Notes: generated by a model from the letters alone, not told the origin. DNA of 64,000 nucleotides from Blasia pusilla (GCA_050084515.1 CM114272.1:930001-994000); one strand, 5' to 3'; positions 13,141 to 26,815 are shown, numbered from the stretch's first letter. A program made the numbers and translations.

Positions 13141-14190
13141 CCATGTGATGCAAGTTCCCCGATGCGGCGCTCGCGATGGTAACGTGATGGATGGGGCAGG
13201 TTCATTTAGGCTTTTCCGGATTCTTTCCGTCGCGGTATATCCTGAGACTGCGGTGCGCTTGATTTACCACGCCGTACGCTATGTATTCTCCTGTGGTCGT
13301 AGGTACTATGTCCGCCTCGAAGCGATCATAATATCGAGGCATCTGCCTTCATATCTTAGGCTGTCCTCGAGGTTCTGCGTACGCTTGCCCTAGATCTTGA
13401 CGTTGATTCCAGCTGCTGATGCACAGCCGTTGCGGTTCTATATCCACATAAAGAGCGAGAGAATCTAACTCTCCTTTTCCCCCCAATCTTCGCATCGCAC
13501 CATCGCACCCACGCCACTAACGTCGACCGGTGGATTCATCGATCTCTTTCGGTCCCGGCCCATCGACTAGACCTACTACCACAGTAGGCGCCCCCCCCCC
13601 GCTATGATTCAATGCAACACCCTCTCGAGACGTGTGTTCCCCAACACTGAACAATGAACGAACGAACAAACAAACAATCACAGCTCTGCACCATTTGACT
13701 CCACAGCCACCGATCCGGCGAACGTGAGAAAGCCGTTCTCACGCCTTCCAGCGAAGGCCGGAGCCAGTGATGTAGGCACTTACTACTCCCGGTTAGTTAA
13801 CTGCGCGACAAAAGCTGGGACGGACGATTCCCAGGCCTCGCCCCGAGATACCGTGAAGATCGCGACGCGTGCCGAGTTCCAACGAACAATCGCTTTCGCC
13901 CCAGTAACAACAACAGTGACCTCTTCGCATCGGGCACTGTGAAGATGGACATGAGTTGGAATCTGGAAACAACAGTGTTTGTAGGCGTAGACACTGTTAC
14001 TCGACTTATCATTTGTAAGATTTCAAGAAATCCGAAATTTCGACCAATTATGCAGCTCAGATACGAGACGATCAGTTTTTAATTGGGGAGTGATTATATT
14101 TACTCGAAGGCGCTGGCCCACATTCAAACAAAGTTGCCAATCTTCCATCGTCCGACGTACGCATTTTAGCTCGGGCACCCGGTGAACGCA

Positions 14191-14203
14191 GGGTTTAGGG
14201 TTT
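14191..14203 (+). promoter_or_regulatory. telo-box-like motif
   Basis: gggtttagggttt, nearly two plant telomere units. Such boxes are known in promoters of plant growth and translation genes. Here it lies in a GC-rich island without a recognised gene. Confidence 0.35.
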
Positions 14204-16799
14204 CCCGTTCTCAGAGCGCAGATTCCTCGTTCGTATTTTCAGCAGCTCGACAAGAAACTCGAAACGCGTCCTCTTCAGCATACGAGCGAGCGAAATGCCG
14301 GTTTATGATCAGGAACGAAATGTACGTTCATGGCACCAAACTAGACGGCAGAGAGCCTCCGCTTCCGCGAAAATTCACACGTCTGACGGTTTGGCATTTT
14401 CCCAAGGTGCGGGGGGGGAGGGAAGGGTTAACCCTCGTAAGCCGCCAACAAATATTTTTCCCGTCTCTAAGCATATGCAAAGCATAGAATGATGCGGCAG
14501 ACGTTGGAATAGGGGAAGAACATGCCCGCCGGCCCCAACTTGAAGGATCCCGGCCAGTTGTCGACTCGTCTAGTGTTAGCGTGAGGCGCGTGGGTCATGC
14601 GAGGGCGATTACTGAGAGGAATGAGGAAACATTCCCGGGAAATCTTCCCCTGGGATTTGCTTTCTCTTTTGTTTTGCCGTGCATCCGGCACGTTAGCGCG
14701 ACAACCGACAGACGGCATGGGGTATCGGAGCAGCACTTTGCTGGCTCTGTTCTGTCTTCGCAATCTGGATCCGGATCCCGTGGATACGGCGGGCACTCTA
14801 AACCCATAGATCCCAAACTGCACAAACGCTCATCCCGTCCAGTCCGAAAACTGATCTGCTGATCCCGTGAAGCATACCTTCGGGGAAGGAAACACGGCAC
14901 CTCTCTCTCTCTCTCTCGTCTTGACTCCATTCCAAGTCTACCAGGGGATACATAATCTGCACCGACCAGACTTGGAGAATGTAGTCCTACCCTTCCTTCT
15001 TCCCTGGCATGGACAGCGATCACAACTCTGGAGGAGCTAGCTAGCGTGGGGGGAAAACCAGGCCTGCCTGAGTCGCCGCCTGACGGGCTGCACTGTTCCC
15101 GCCACGACCTTCGCGCACGCGGCTCGGATATAATCTCCACCGTCATCTCGCTCAAGCGCGTCGCCCCCATGTTCCTCCTCTGAGTCTGGAGACGACAACC
15201 TGCCTCATCTACTACAGAGAGGACTCTCGAATCACAGTCGCGCTGAAAAGCCTTTCCCTGCACGGAACTCGATCATGCAGCATTAGATCGTATTCGCCCG
15301 ATCCGAGATTTCCCATTCGGATCTAATTTTCTTAGGATATGAAGTGATTCTTGTTTGCTCATTGCTGCCGCTGCTTCTAGCTCGCGCCTCGTTGCATCCA
15401 AAACTCCTCTTTAAGTCCCCGCCCCGCCTACGGCACATGCATCCAATCCGTCCCTCTAACACTCCCTCTTCCGCGTCCCGCATCGCCAGCCAGCGGCGCC
15501 CCGTCCTCCATCTCCCTACGTTCATGCACTCGATCGACCTGCGCAAATCCTCCCCACCAAATTAAGCCTCCTTCCATATTGCATGTCTGTGTTGGACTTG
15601 CCGTCTCCACCCGCTTCACGACTTCCGTCCATGGACGGACTTCCTCATGCGCGCGCTGAGTCCGGACTCCAGACCTACGCCCGGAGTTCGATCTCGTGCG
15701 GAACAAGGCATTAATGCGCTCGCACACGAACACAGGCAGGCCTGGAGGCCGCGAACCTCCGCTAAACTGGGGAAGGCCCCCTTCTTTCTCCTCGATTACC
15801 GGTTTTGGCTCTCTATGCCCTCTCTTTTGTATCGTGATGGGTTTCTACATATATTTTATTTCCTTAAACTTGGGGGATTCGACTTCCGGTCACATCCGCC
15901 TTGTCTCCCGGTCGCACCTCTTCCAAGTTCACACTGGTGCTGTCTCAGGCACGGGCAGCATATCCTCACACATCGCCACTTCACGTTCTAATCAAATAGC
16001 GGACCCAGAATATCCGCTGAGCCGGTGATCCGCTTCCGGTCCGGCCGCGTTCAGTCTGCCTGCGAAAGACCTGCATCAGCCCTCGTCCAACCACAGCGCC
16101 ATGCAGAGATCTTCTCCAGTACGTGGCGTCACCAGAGGCCCTGGCACGTGGCCTTATATCTTGTATGAATGAATAACCGCGACCACTGGGCCGACCCTCA
16201 CGCAACCAACGTGTTCTCGTCTCGTTTCGAACCCATGCACACACACATTCACTCGTAGTTTTTATTCATTATCATATTATATATTTTACGTGTACAATTG
16301 TGGCTTCTAGATAAGGAGTTTAGGCATGTTAAATCGACATGGAATGGAATGTGGAAGTCCTTAGGAGGAGTGCGACTTTCTTTATTTTCTGTGATCTTTT
16401 CTGATGGAAAAAAACAATAGAATCTATATTGTTAAAAGAGGATTAGGATTGATCCACACATATTTTTTCGAGTATTTGATGGAGAATACCCAAAAAATGT
16501 CGGTACTATGAGCATAGTTCAAGAATGCAATGATAGACTAGTAGTTTTATATCCTCGGAGACAAATACAATGGAGATAATCATGAAGAATCCACAAAATC
16601 AAATGCTAAACCATTCCCTTCAGACGCATACGATTCCCTCGTTGTTATATGGATGGTTTTTCATATATGAGGAAGTACATGCTTTACCACAAGAGCATGT
16701 ATCTCCTCATCATATATGAGAGATATTTTCTTGCTTCTTAAAAGAGGGGTAACAATGGAAAATTAAATCATAAATTTTTTTTTCAAAAATCCACATTTC

Positions 16800-17118
16800 A
16801 CGTCGATAATGTGTCCAATAAGGGGGGAGGGAGTGGAGGTGGAGGGAGGAAGAAACACAAAAGCAAGGAGGGGAAATGAGAAATAAGAGGAAGGTGGGGC
16901 TTACAAGGAGAAGTCCTTTCATAAGACGGACATAAGTCCAAAGATATGGACATGTCCGCGGGCACGTATTTTATCCACATGCAACCTTCCCACTCGCCTT
17001 TGCCCTGCTTTCCATTATAAACTATAAGTGTGGGCTCCACCTCTCGCAATCAATGCCATCGGACATGTCCAAACTTGTATGTTCTAGGGATGAAATTTTC
17101 GTATTTTGTGCAACCATG
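16800..17118. mobile_element. rearranged hAT-like MITE, family A
   Basis: Bases 16990-17118 match the right half of family A, ending GTGCAACCATG. Bases 16800-16989 match the left half in the opposite orientation, ending with the reverse complement of the left terminus. The two halves meet at the centre and one terminus, as if the left half had been inverted in place. Confidence 0.55.
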
Positions 17119-17636
17119 ATGAGGATATCTTTGTTAACAAAGACATCCTCTACGTAGTGGTATATGGCCTAACATGTTTGCATGCTTTCATTATGAAGTT
17201 CAATGGTAATCACTACTTAGATTGCTATTAATAACACATTCTTTGTAAATAGAACTCAATGCCATATCTATAAAATATTTTTAAAAATCAACTCTCGTGG
17301 ATACATGCATAGAATACAAGAGAGGAGAAAAAGAGATCTCCATGAGTGTATGAGGCAACAAGTGCAAAAGTATGAAAATGCTAAATATAAAAAAGGATCA
17401 AATTACAACCCTTTATATGTATCATGGAAGAGATGTACAAAATGTCTTCTCAAACTAGTTACCAAACTTACTTTCTAAGTTTAGTAACTTTATTTTACAG
17501 ATAATTTTAGCTCATTCAATCATTGTAAAACTTCATAATAATACCACTAAAATATTCCTTATAATTTATAAAAAAATTATAATATATTTAATTATAATAC
17601 ACAAAATGATATTTTAAGAATATTCTATTATATATA

Positions 17637-17867
17637 TCTTGTATTTTATATGTCATTCACACAAGATATATAAGTGTAGGTAAAACTCATCTTCTTACTA
17701 CTTTGATTGTGAATCCAATTTGAGGATGAGTTTTGCGTTCACTCATAAAATGCACCAATAAACCTTATAACTAAGCATGGCCCATTTGAATTCCCCATCA
17801 AAGTAGTAAGAATATGGGTTTTAACTACATTTATATATCTTGTGTAAATGACATATAAAATACAAGA
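17637..17867. mobile_element. foldback MITE with ~72-bp terminal inverted repeats
   Basis: The arms at 17637-17709 and 17796-17867 are reverse complements with few mismatches (both start TCTTGTATTTTATATGTCA). The ~86-bp centre is unique. No target duplication could be fixed, so the superfamily is unknown. Confidence 0.7.
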
Positions 17868-18001
17868 CATAAAACTCATAAAATGTAAATACATATCACC
17901 AACCAACAAACATTAGCTATCATTAACGCATATCTAAAATCCATCTATCGTAAGAATCCTAAAACATTTGTAGACAAATAAGTAAATATATCTCACTAAC
18001 T

Positions 18002-18039
18002 CATAATTCATAGTTATCTTCCGATAACTATGAATTATG
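18002..18039. repeat. perfect 17-bp hairpin
   Basis: Arms cataattcatagttatc and its exact complement around a ttcc loop, 135 bases after the foldback MITE. Confidence 0.85.
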
Positions 18040-18054
18040 TGAAGGTTAGAACCT

Positions 18055-18285
18055 TCCAATGTTCTAGTACTATATTCACTCCCAATGTGGCTCAAACACA
18101 TTAAAAAACACATTATGCTTATAAAAAGAGATGTGAATCAATACAAAACAAAGATAAATATATGATCTCAATATCTACTCTAACCCTAAACAAAGAAAAT
18201 CGTTACTTAATACATGAGCATGACGTAGCTAAAATATATCATGGATCCCACCTCTCATGTTTGATAGCTGAAGACAAGCTCTAAA
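18055..18285. repeat. dispersed repeat, unclassified (copy 2)
   Basis: Partner of 3530-3760, same orientation, diverged by many substitutions and small indels. Confidence 0.55.
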
Positions 18286-19863
18286 TTGAACTTCATCATG
18301 AGTATGTTACAACTCCTTCTACAATAGATGATGAAGTACCAAGAGTACACAATGCACTTTATTTCAGATAATGTAATACAACATCCTCTCTATCGAAACC
18401 AAATACAAAAAGGAAGGAAAGGCCTCACCAAAAGAATCTTTGTAATGATACATCCCACTTGGCTTCATAAACACAACTACTACCATCATACAAATGGGAT
18501 CACCAACTACAAAGTACTAAGAGACTTATATATGCCAACCGACACATAAGACATAGTAACCCCTCGAAAAATGCCACTCCCACAAGGAACATGTCACCTA
18601 TACTATTCCATCCCCTTCAAGATAGCAAGTCACCATGACCACAAAAAATGGGGACTCTGAATAACCAAATCAACATCAGTGTCAACAATTTCCCGTTTAC
18701 CGTGTCGATAATCCTTGCTCCAACACACTCCCAATAACACTATTTATAAGCATGCGCAAGTGTTGTTTGGCTTTGGTCATGTCCTCTCCACGATGACTCC
18801 CCTTACCTCTACATTCCATTGTACAGGGGAGACCTTCTTTCTTTTGTCAGAGATCCATATAAGAAAGAAGATGTATTTGACATGAGAAAGTTGCACCTTT
18901 ACTTAAAAAGGAGAAAGTAATTAAAAATATAGAAAAGGCTCAAATCTGATGAAAAACATTGGAGGAAGGGGATGAAGAATCAAATTTCCTCAAATTTTAT
19001 GACTATTGTATAATTGACTTGCCACTTTTCACACTTCCAATGATAATCAAACTATAATCCTAAATATTTAATCTTTCTTCCTTTTCCCAAGAGATTTGAT
19101 TTTGAATATGTTTTACAACAACACAATGACTTTGATATGACTCTTTAAAATCATAACCATTACCAATGTGAAACTCATGAACCAACTTGAGATTGTACAA
19201 TATTGAAAAAAAAATTGTGATGGTAGTTTATGGATACTATTCAACTATCAATAATTGAAAACTTTTGAAAATTGAAAATTATATACTTGGATGTGAACTA
19301 TTGTAGAAGAGTTGAAAGACAATCACGGCTGGAAAAGTATCCCTTGTAGTAGACTATATGTCCAAATATCATAAAATGTGTATAGGGAAATTGAATAAAT
19401 ATTGTGGAAACTCTGAAATATTTGAGAAAATCTCATGCTTTTCATTTATAGTGGTAAAGATGTCCAAAAATCCTTCTCAACGATCATCATTGAACTTCCT
19501 CCCAAGCTAGCCATTCAACTTACTATCTACATTTAATAATAACCTTGGAGAGGAAACTTAGTTTCTTAGCTTTATATAAAAGTTACTTTATTACTAAATA
19601 TATAATCTCCCTACCTACTATACAAAAATATTTGATATTTTCTAAAAAAATCTTATTAAACCATTATAAGTATAATTAGGGAATATTCTTACCATATTTC
19701 AAGAATATCTTATTAACAATCTAAAATAACTCTTCAAAAAATATCTATAATAGAGAATAGCATCAACATTGCAACAAGAAGGTAATGGAACAGGTTTTAG
19801 TGGATTTAATATGCATCCTTGGTGATGAGTTCTCCTAAGAAAAACTCTAAAGAAGAAGCTTGG

Positions 19864-19950
19864 CAAGGTTGCACGGAAACGGACAAGTCCGAACATGTCT
19901 TCCGACATGCCCAACTAGTCCCCCGCTTGAGTTTTTTTAGCACCCAGATG
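19864..19950 (+). mobile_element. solo end of hAT-like family
   Basis: caaggttgcacggaaac followed by ggacaagtcc and acatgtc words, matching the left ends of the other copies. The other end is missing. Confidence 0.4.
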
Positions 19951-20212
19951 GCCCGCACGAGCTCAGGTCTGCAATTCTTAAATTATCCTCTAGATTCTTA
20001 AAGAGTAATGAGTAATGATCTCTAGATTGCATAATAGCTTCATATCTTTTGAACTTCTTGACACCTTTCAATTTATAAGATATGGGAATAACTATTTCCC
20101 CCATTCCTATGTGATTAAGGCTCTAGCACATATAATCTATTCATATTGGTATCCCAATTTAGATTATGTCCATCATGGAACCACCTTGACGTCTTACATG
20201 TTGAAAGTCAAA

Positions 20213-20490
20213 CATGGTTGCACACGGACAATGTCCGTATTTGCGGACATATCTATGTCATCAAACTTATGTCCGTCTTAGGGATGAAGTTGTCCGTGCT
20301 GACTCAGGTACCCACAACCCATAACCAAGCCCGCCCCGAGTCCGCCAAGCCTGTCGCGTAGACCTGGGTTGATCGAGCCCGCACCTATTTTGTGGCATGC
20401 GCGCAGCCTGCAGCTAGGGCCGTAGGGTGGGCTCCAGCCCGTGCAGGGCCCGCATGGCGGCCTAAGGGCCTTGAGCATGCCTAATAGATA
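20213..20490 (+). mobile_element. hAT-like element end, family B-like
   Basis: Begins catggttgcacacggacaa, has gcggacat and gtccgt subterminal words, then a GC-rich centre with tacccac and cccgcc words. The right end is not recognisable. A small open frame follows at 20660. Confidence 0.45.
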
Positions 20491-20659
20491 CTTGTTTTCC
20501 TTGGGCCCAACTTTTTACAAATTATTCATATGATAAGTTGGTATTTTTAGGCATATAATAATTTTTGGAGGTATTATACAGAGTAAGCTATTTTTTCTCG
20601 TCTCATTTCATTTCACATATTGTAACTATTCTTTAGAGTTAGTGATTTTACATTAGGGC

Positions 20660-20887
20660 ATGTCAAAAAATTGGTCAGATAGAGGTCCAACCAAATTTTT
20701 GTGGGATGCTATGAGAAATTTATGTGGATATAAAGTTGCAAATATTGAAGGTCCTCATGATTTCCATGTTATGGTTCACCTAGGTGAAGCATATAAGAAG
20801 AAAAGATACTTTGACGAGAACTTTGACTATTGGTATTTATTCTTCCCCCATTATGTGACTAGAGGAGAATATTTGTATTCAAAATAA
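20660..20887 (+). CDS. small uncharacterised ORF (75 aa)
   Basis: ATG-started frame rich in Trp, Tyr and charged residues in a very AT-rich region, which is longer than expected by chance there. It begins about 180 bases after a hAT-like end, so it might be a remnant of a transposase N-terminus, but it shows no motif I can name. Confidence 0.25.
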   Translation: MSKNWSDRGPTKFLWDAMRNLCGYKVANIEGPHDFHVMVHLGEAYKKKRYFDENFDYWYLFFPHYVTRGEYLYSK

Positions 20888-22726
20888 ATAAGAGACTCTG
20901 ATAGAATGTAATCAAGTAAATATATTCTAACATATCCAATTATTCTATGTAACTATTCTTGTTATAAGTCCTAGATATTTTATTTTCCAAATTTGTTGAG
21001 TATAGCAAAGCAAAAGTAATCTATGGTTTCAATAAGTGCCTTTTTTTCTTCACTTCCATGAGAACACAAGAAGAGTGAACCATGGTTCTTCAAAGGAGCG
21101 TCTAATGATATTGTGGCAATTTGTGTAGTAATTTTTTATACCAATTTTTCACAAGAGAAACTATATTCCAATTGAGGTGCTTCTTTGAACCCCATAGCAT
21201 TTGCAATCACTTTCATATATGGTAAAGGGTTATGATGTATAGATTTGTATGGCTCACATCAAAGATGATCCTATAAGCCATATATTAATATATATATATA
21301 TGAAATTATTATAACTATTTTTTTGAATGCTATCATTTTAACTTTGTGAAAACACCTTTAAACCATCCTAAAAGAAGAATAGGGTAACTAGAATCCTTAA
21401 GAGTTTCACTCATGGAAACAAAGGAAGAAGGTAAGAGTAATAATAAAAAAGAGGATGAATGGAATAATTTATTTTTTTATTGGGAGCTCAAGGAAAAGTC
21501 GAGGTTAATGAGAAGATGGTGACAAGAATCCTTATTTTGTTTTATTAGGAGTTAAGGGAAGAAGACATGAGCAATAGTAGCAATAGAAGATGGTGACTAG
21601 AATCTTTTTTGTTTTCTTATAAGGAACCAAAGAAAATCTCTCCAAAAATGACAACATGGGACAAAAAAAAACCTCCAAAATCAATGTATTCTTTGGATTT
21701 TATGATGAGGAAGGTTTTGATTCCCAAGGAAAACTACTTAAGGATTCCTAATTAAGGAATAATGTGATCATACTCTCTTTTGCTTTCTAACTACTAGGTT
21801 CTCAAGTCATTAGTGTGTGGACAAATGTGGGAAGGATTTTTATATAAAAAGGTAGGAAGCACGTAATCTCACATGTTTGGACGGATTCATATCTCTAGAT
21901 ATGGATTGTGTGTTGTAATATCTTCGATACAAAAGCAAGGGCAAGGAGCATTAGCTTGGAGGTGAACACGACAATAATTTCCCTTTTTCCCAAACAAGTA
22001 TCTTCTTGGGTATCCATCCCTATATCTATACTACTACGCAAAGTTGTTCCTATAGAGTGAGAAATACGACAATATGAGATATGTCCTTTTTGAAACCATG
22101 TCGATTCATCTCTTCCATGTCTTTCTTTTAATAATTTCGAGTTATGGGTATTTTTAGCAGAATTTAGTATCAAAATGAAATTCAATGACTTCTTTTTATA
22201 CCTTTGAAGTTTAAAAAAAGTTTCTTTTACCTTAGTGCATTACACACAAGCATCCTTGCCACCAAATGATTTTACTATAAGGTCTAGAAGCCACCATCAC
22301 AAGTTTCTACATAAATGATTTGGATCTATATTTTTACTCCTTCAAATTTTTGTGTGAATGAATGAATAAATACTAATTACGAAGAAAAAGCCATTAAAAA
22401 TTTGCTCTTTTAGAGAAGATATGGGATATGAATAAGAGTTGTTTTCTAGTGATAGGATTTTTTCTTCATTTTTCATTCTTTGATAAATAAGAAAATTCTA
22501 CTATCTAAGGTTACGAAGAGAAAACTTTCCACTTGAATATTGAACGAGTCCTTCCATCTCAATTATTTTTTTGAAACTCTAACGAATTAAGTGGGAGCAT
22601 ATCACATCCCCCCTCTAGGGTTACTTGTGGGAGGCCATAAGAGAGTCTTATGACATGTAGCCAAAAATTACATCAACCATTCGTAGAGATGCACATCTCA
22701 AGACAACTCGTGGCCATAAGAAAGCA

Positions 22727-22901
22727 CTAGTGTACAACCTGTACCATGCACGGGAGTGAAGGGACTAAACATGCTCACACAAATTCAAAATTTCTTTCTT
22801 ACTGCCCCGAGTATGGAAAATATTTTCTTGCTGCCTAGTTGCCACATGTCAAAAGATAAGTATTTGCAAATCAAGAAGGCACTCTCCAATAATAATGTAA
22901 A
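22727..22901 (-). mobile_element. non-autonomous Helitron (copy 2)
   Basis: Reverse orientation of the 63.5 kb copy. It starts A|CTAG at 22726-22730, has an imperfect hairpin around ccatgcacggg, shares the tttcttgctgcc core, and ends in ccaataataatgtaaa, the decayed complement of the TC...TTATTATTGG end. Confidence 0.6.
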
Positions 22902-25063
22902 TCGAGGAGATGGATGAAAGGTAACCAAATTTGAAGGAATCTCCATAAATGCACACAAGATTGCACGGCGAGATATTTCATTTTCAAGTGTAGTGTAAAA
23001 TATTCCAGCCGTCCACTCCGTAGATAGAAAACAAAACCCAAATAAAGGAGATGAGGAATCCATCGAAAGTACAATTAGGGGAAGAGGTACTCGAAGAGCC
23101 ACAACACCAAACATACTTGTGGATAGTACACTAAACCCTAAAGTTCCTCTCAACCTTCACACATGGTGCCCCTACACTAGTATCACGTCTTGTTATCCCA
23201 TTCTACTCCTCCCCTCTATATATTTTCAACTATATATTTATATTTATATTTATTTATTCACTCAAAGGAGGATAATCAAGAAACATGCACTTTCGATGGC
23301 ACTATTTTTAACTTAAATCTAGCAGTTCTCGTTTCCACCTATTTTTCTCCCAATTTTCTATTTATTAATTTTTATTGAATTGTTTATAACTCCCCAAAGC
23401 GAGAGCAGTCAAAGGAAAGGTGATGATGATGAATGACACTCATGAAACCTCTCTTCCGAGTGTGGGAGTTGTGTAGTCTCCTCTTCCCATTTTCTCTCAA
23501 TTTTTAAAAAAGTAATCAATTGAATAATGAGTAAATAAAAATCTCCGTAGGTGGCGGTGGGTTGTTGAGACCCTTAGGTGCAGAGTTAGAATAAAAAAAT
23601 TAAAATTAAATATATGGAAACCCCCAAATATTTTTAATTTATTTTTTTGGTTGCTGGCAGATGAAGTTTTTGGGGGCGGAGGGAGAGGTGTAGAGTTGGG
23701 ACCTATAAATCATTGGGAGCTTCTTTACGTAAGATAGGGCACTATTATCGAAGGCCTATCGTTCGTGTTCTTTGTCTTCATCAATACTCGTCAAACAAAT
23801 AATTGATCAATGATTAAACCTCACAAATGCCAGCGTGGCCAAATCTGCCTTACCAGGCTTTTCTAATCTTGGCCTAGTGCTTGGAGGGGATTAGGCCTAA
23901 TCTCGGACTAGCCCTCTTGTCCCTCGACTACTAGGCTAGTGTAAGCTGGGTTTGTTATAAAGTCCCATTTGGCCGGTGTGAAAGAGAAAGAGGATGAATG
24001 AAAGAACTTCATTTAAGGGAAGAATATGATATAAGAAGTTAATTAACGTCAAATTTAAATTGGAGGGGGGAAAATGAAATTTTAGCATCTAATTTCGAAA
24101 AGTAAGCATAGATTATGATTGGGAGATCTATTAATATATACTATTAGTTGATGAGCGTTCTTGGAAATGGCCATAGCTTGACCGTTCCCATGGTTTTTTA
24201 AAGACAAGAATGTATGAGGTGTGGCATGTATCATGTAAAATAGGTTGAATAAATTAAATTGGACTTTTAGGGTTATAGGGAGTGTGCTATGCATGGATCC
24301 TCACAGGTCGTAACTAGTGTTAGTTGTGAGGTGATTGATAAGAACATAACCAAAAAAAATTTAATTTTCATGTGAATTCTAAGTTGAGTGTAAGGCGTTT
24401 GAAGTTCCAACGGTGATTCCCACTTCTAACCAACGGTTATTTAACACAAAACGCAAAGAGGGAATTTCTCTTCAGCCTATTCTTATCCGGAGATGCAAAA
24501 AAAGAAATGAACTTTCTTCATTTCAACCTATTAGGTCAACACGTAGCCTCGATTCTCCTCAGACATTGGTTTGAAGAAGAGTTGATCTTTGGAGCACAAA
24601 GTACTCAAAGGGTACCAAGACTGCTCAAAGAAAACCAAGGAAATGGGCAGGATTCATTGTTACTAGAGGTTACATATTTTTCCACTAAGAATCCCATTCC
24701 CCGGAATGCTTTGAAGGATCGAACAATCCTTAAACATTGGTAGACGGAAAATCAGAAAAGTATGTGTGACTATTGGGAGGGCGCAAGTATTTTCCTCTGT
24801 AAATGATTGTTTAATTTTACTCTCAATGATCCCATAACTTTTTATTCAAATCTAGATAGTTTCATTATTTGTTGTTATCTCCGTCCATCACGTTCGTTCA
24901 TTGATTATCTATCATATTTCATGATGGTCAACTTTCCAATTGTGCTTCCCTACCCACACCACTTATTTATGAACTTTCCCAATTCTCTCTATCTTTGACT
25001 ATACTCATTTTTCTATCCATTAATTCTATCTAACTTATCTTCACTTCTATCTTAAGTCCCTAA

Positions 25064-25065
<2 letters not shown>

Positions 25066-25125
<60 letters not shown>
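25066..25125. repeat. (CT)n microsatellite
   Basis: About 30 CT units within AT-rich DNA. Confidence 0.95.
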
Positions 25126-25129
<4 letters not shown>

Positions 25130-26204
25130 TTTTGTATCCTCATTCTAACCTCCCATCCTTTTACACGAATTCTTCATCATTTTCCTTTCATGACTTAATT
25201 TGATAATCTTTGCCATCGTCCCGATCTTTGGTCGAAGGCTATTAATTATGGAAAGAAGATTAAAAAGAATTGAAACACCATAATTGAATGAAGAGGCATC
25301 TCTTATTTGGTTAGAGATACTACGGATAAAAATAATAAATCCCATAATTTTAAACTACTTATTCAAGAAATGACTTCAAACCAAATTTTCTAAAATTAAT
25401 GTAATATCTTAGTATATCTACAAGGTAATTCTTCTATGTTATTGAAAAATTATCTCTTTGTGTATTCAAACCATATCTCTAACTTTAATAGATATTATAA
25501 AAATCATGTGTTCACGCAAACCTTGTAAAAGACATCTAATTCATATAAAATTACATACACGATAAGTCTCTTTTCTTGAGTGTTGCTTCAAAATCTCAAT
25601 ACTTGTGAGATCATGTTTTGAACTCTCTTTAATACATTATTGCTAACTCCTATCCGTGCCATAGAACTATGGTTATGATCGAGCACTTCCATATTTGGTT
25701 CGCACAATCAATGGGGGAACCAATCCCTACAAAGATTTGGAATCATCCCTAACTCTACAAAGATTTGGGTGTCGAAGATGAATGTTCTCATCCCAAATAT
25801 TCATAGTGATGATCATAGAAAGATGAAAAAAAAGAACTTATTATTTCATTTATTGATTTTTTTGTGCATTTTTATTAGTTTGTCTTTTTTTAATTTTAGC
25901 AGAAATAGAATACTCACTAAATGATTGGGAAAAACTCTCCTACTCTATGAAAATATTATTATAAAGGAGTTCTCCACCTTGGTTCTTACTCAAGAATTTA
26001 TCCTAGGTAGTTCTTGGCTCTTATTATTGGATGAAAGGAAGACTTTCTATTCCTAATTGAACATGTATTATTGGATTAAGTTGAGCACTTACAGTAAAGG
26101 GTTATAAGAGCATTACAACCATAATACAAAAATAGTTATTAATTGATTTCCTTGCCAATAGGAACTCAAAACTGTTCCCTATTAGATTTTAGAACCCTTA
26201 AAAC

Positions 26205-26815
26205 CAAGGTTGCATATTGATAAACTCTGTGTTCATAAATATGTCCATTTCCTTTGACTTACATCCATCATATGGAAGGACTTCAAGGTTGCACACAGAC
26301 AAAGTCTCTCTCCGTGGACATGTCCATGTCCGTGTGGGCCCGGGTATCCGCATCCAAGCGCGTCGTGCAAGCCCTAAGCCCGCCATGCAAGCCCTCTATG
26401 GACCTGAGCCCGCCAAATGCGTACCAGGCCACCCTGTGGGCTTGCCGCGAGCTAGTGTGGGCTCGTCCAACGTAGGTCTACGCAAAGGGCTCAACGGGCT
26501 CAAGGGCACTCTCGAATGCGCGCCTCGAGTACCCGGATGGCATATCCATGGATATGTCTTCACTTTTCCGTTTTCGTGCAACCTTGAAGGATTTACTTTT
26601 CCATATGGGGCCCACCTTTTTCCTTTTCTCATCCCTCCCACTTGCCTCCGTATTTTGCACTTGCGGGTTGCTTCCTTCCCCCACCCTCACTCCCTCCCCC
26701 CTTACTATCCCACACGTCCTTGCATTTCCTCTCACTGCGAGCAAAAAGTGTGGGCTTTACCCTTTGCAATCCATGTCCGTCCTATGACGGACTTATCCAT
26801 TTTTGTGCAACCATG
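26205..26815 (+). mobile_element. hAT-like MITE (family A) interrupted by another hAT-like MITE
   Basis: The left end CAAGGTTGCATAT and right end TTGTGCAACCATG are inverted repeats. Without the insert at 26284-26586 the sequence matches the 323-bp copy at 35303-35625 in reverse, including the aaggactttccatgtggg segment and the tgtgggct segment. No transposase is encoded. Confidence 0.7.
26284..26586 (+). mobile_element. hAT-like MITE (family B, GC-rich) nested in family A
   Basis: 303 bp with perfect 11-bp terminal inverted repeats CAAGGTTGCAC / GTGCAACCTTG. It is flanked by AAGGACTT (26276-26283) and AAGGATTT (26587-26594), an 8-bp target duplication with one mismatch. The uninterrupted site is seen in the other family A copy. 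Contains the palindrome GGACATGTCC near its left end and a GC-rich centre with repeated cccg words. Confidence 0.8.

Larger units (their letters stand above)
12421..16260. other. GC-rich island, no gene confidently recognised
   Basis: Many open frames, up to about 222 codons at 14595-15263 on the minus strand, but that one starts at GTG and includes an Arg-Glu run from a CT repeat. The telo-box-like motif and the doubtful 12.7-13.1 kb frame lie here. Confidence 0.4.

Noticed and set aside
14595-15263. 222-codon minus-strand open frame
   Set aside because: Starts at GTG, includes an Arg-Glu run made by a CT repeat, and overlaps open frames on the other strand. No family recognised, so it is probably chance in GC-rich DNA.
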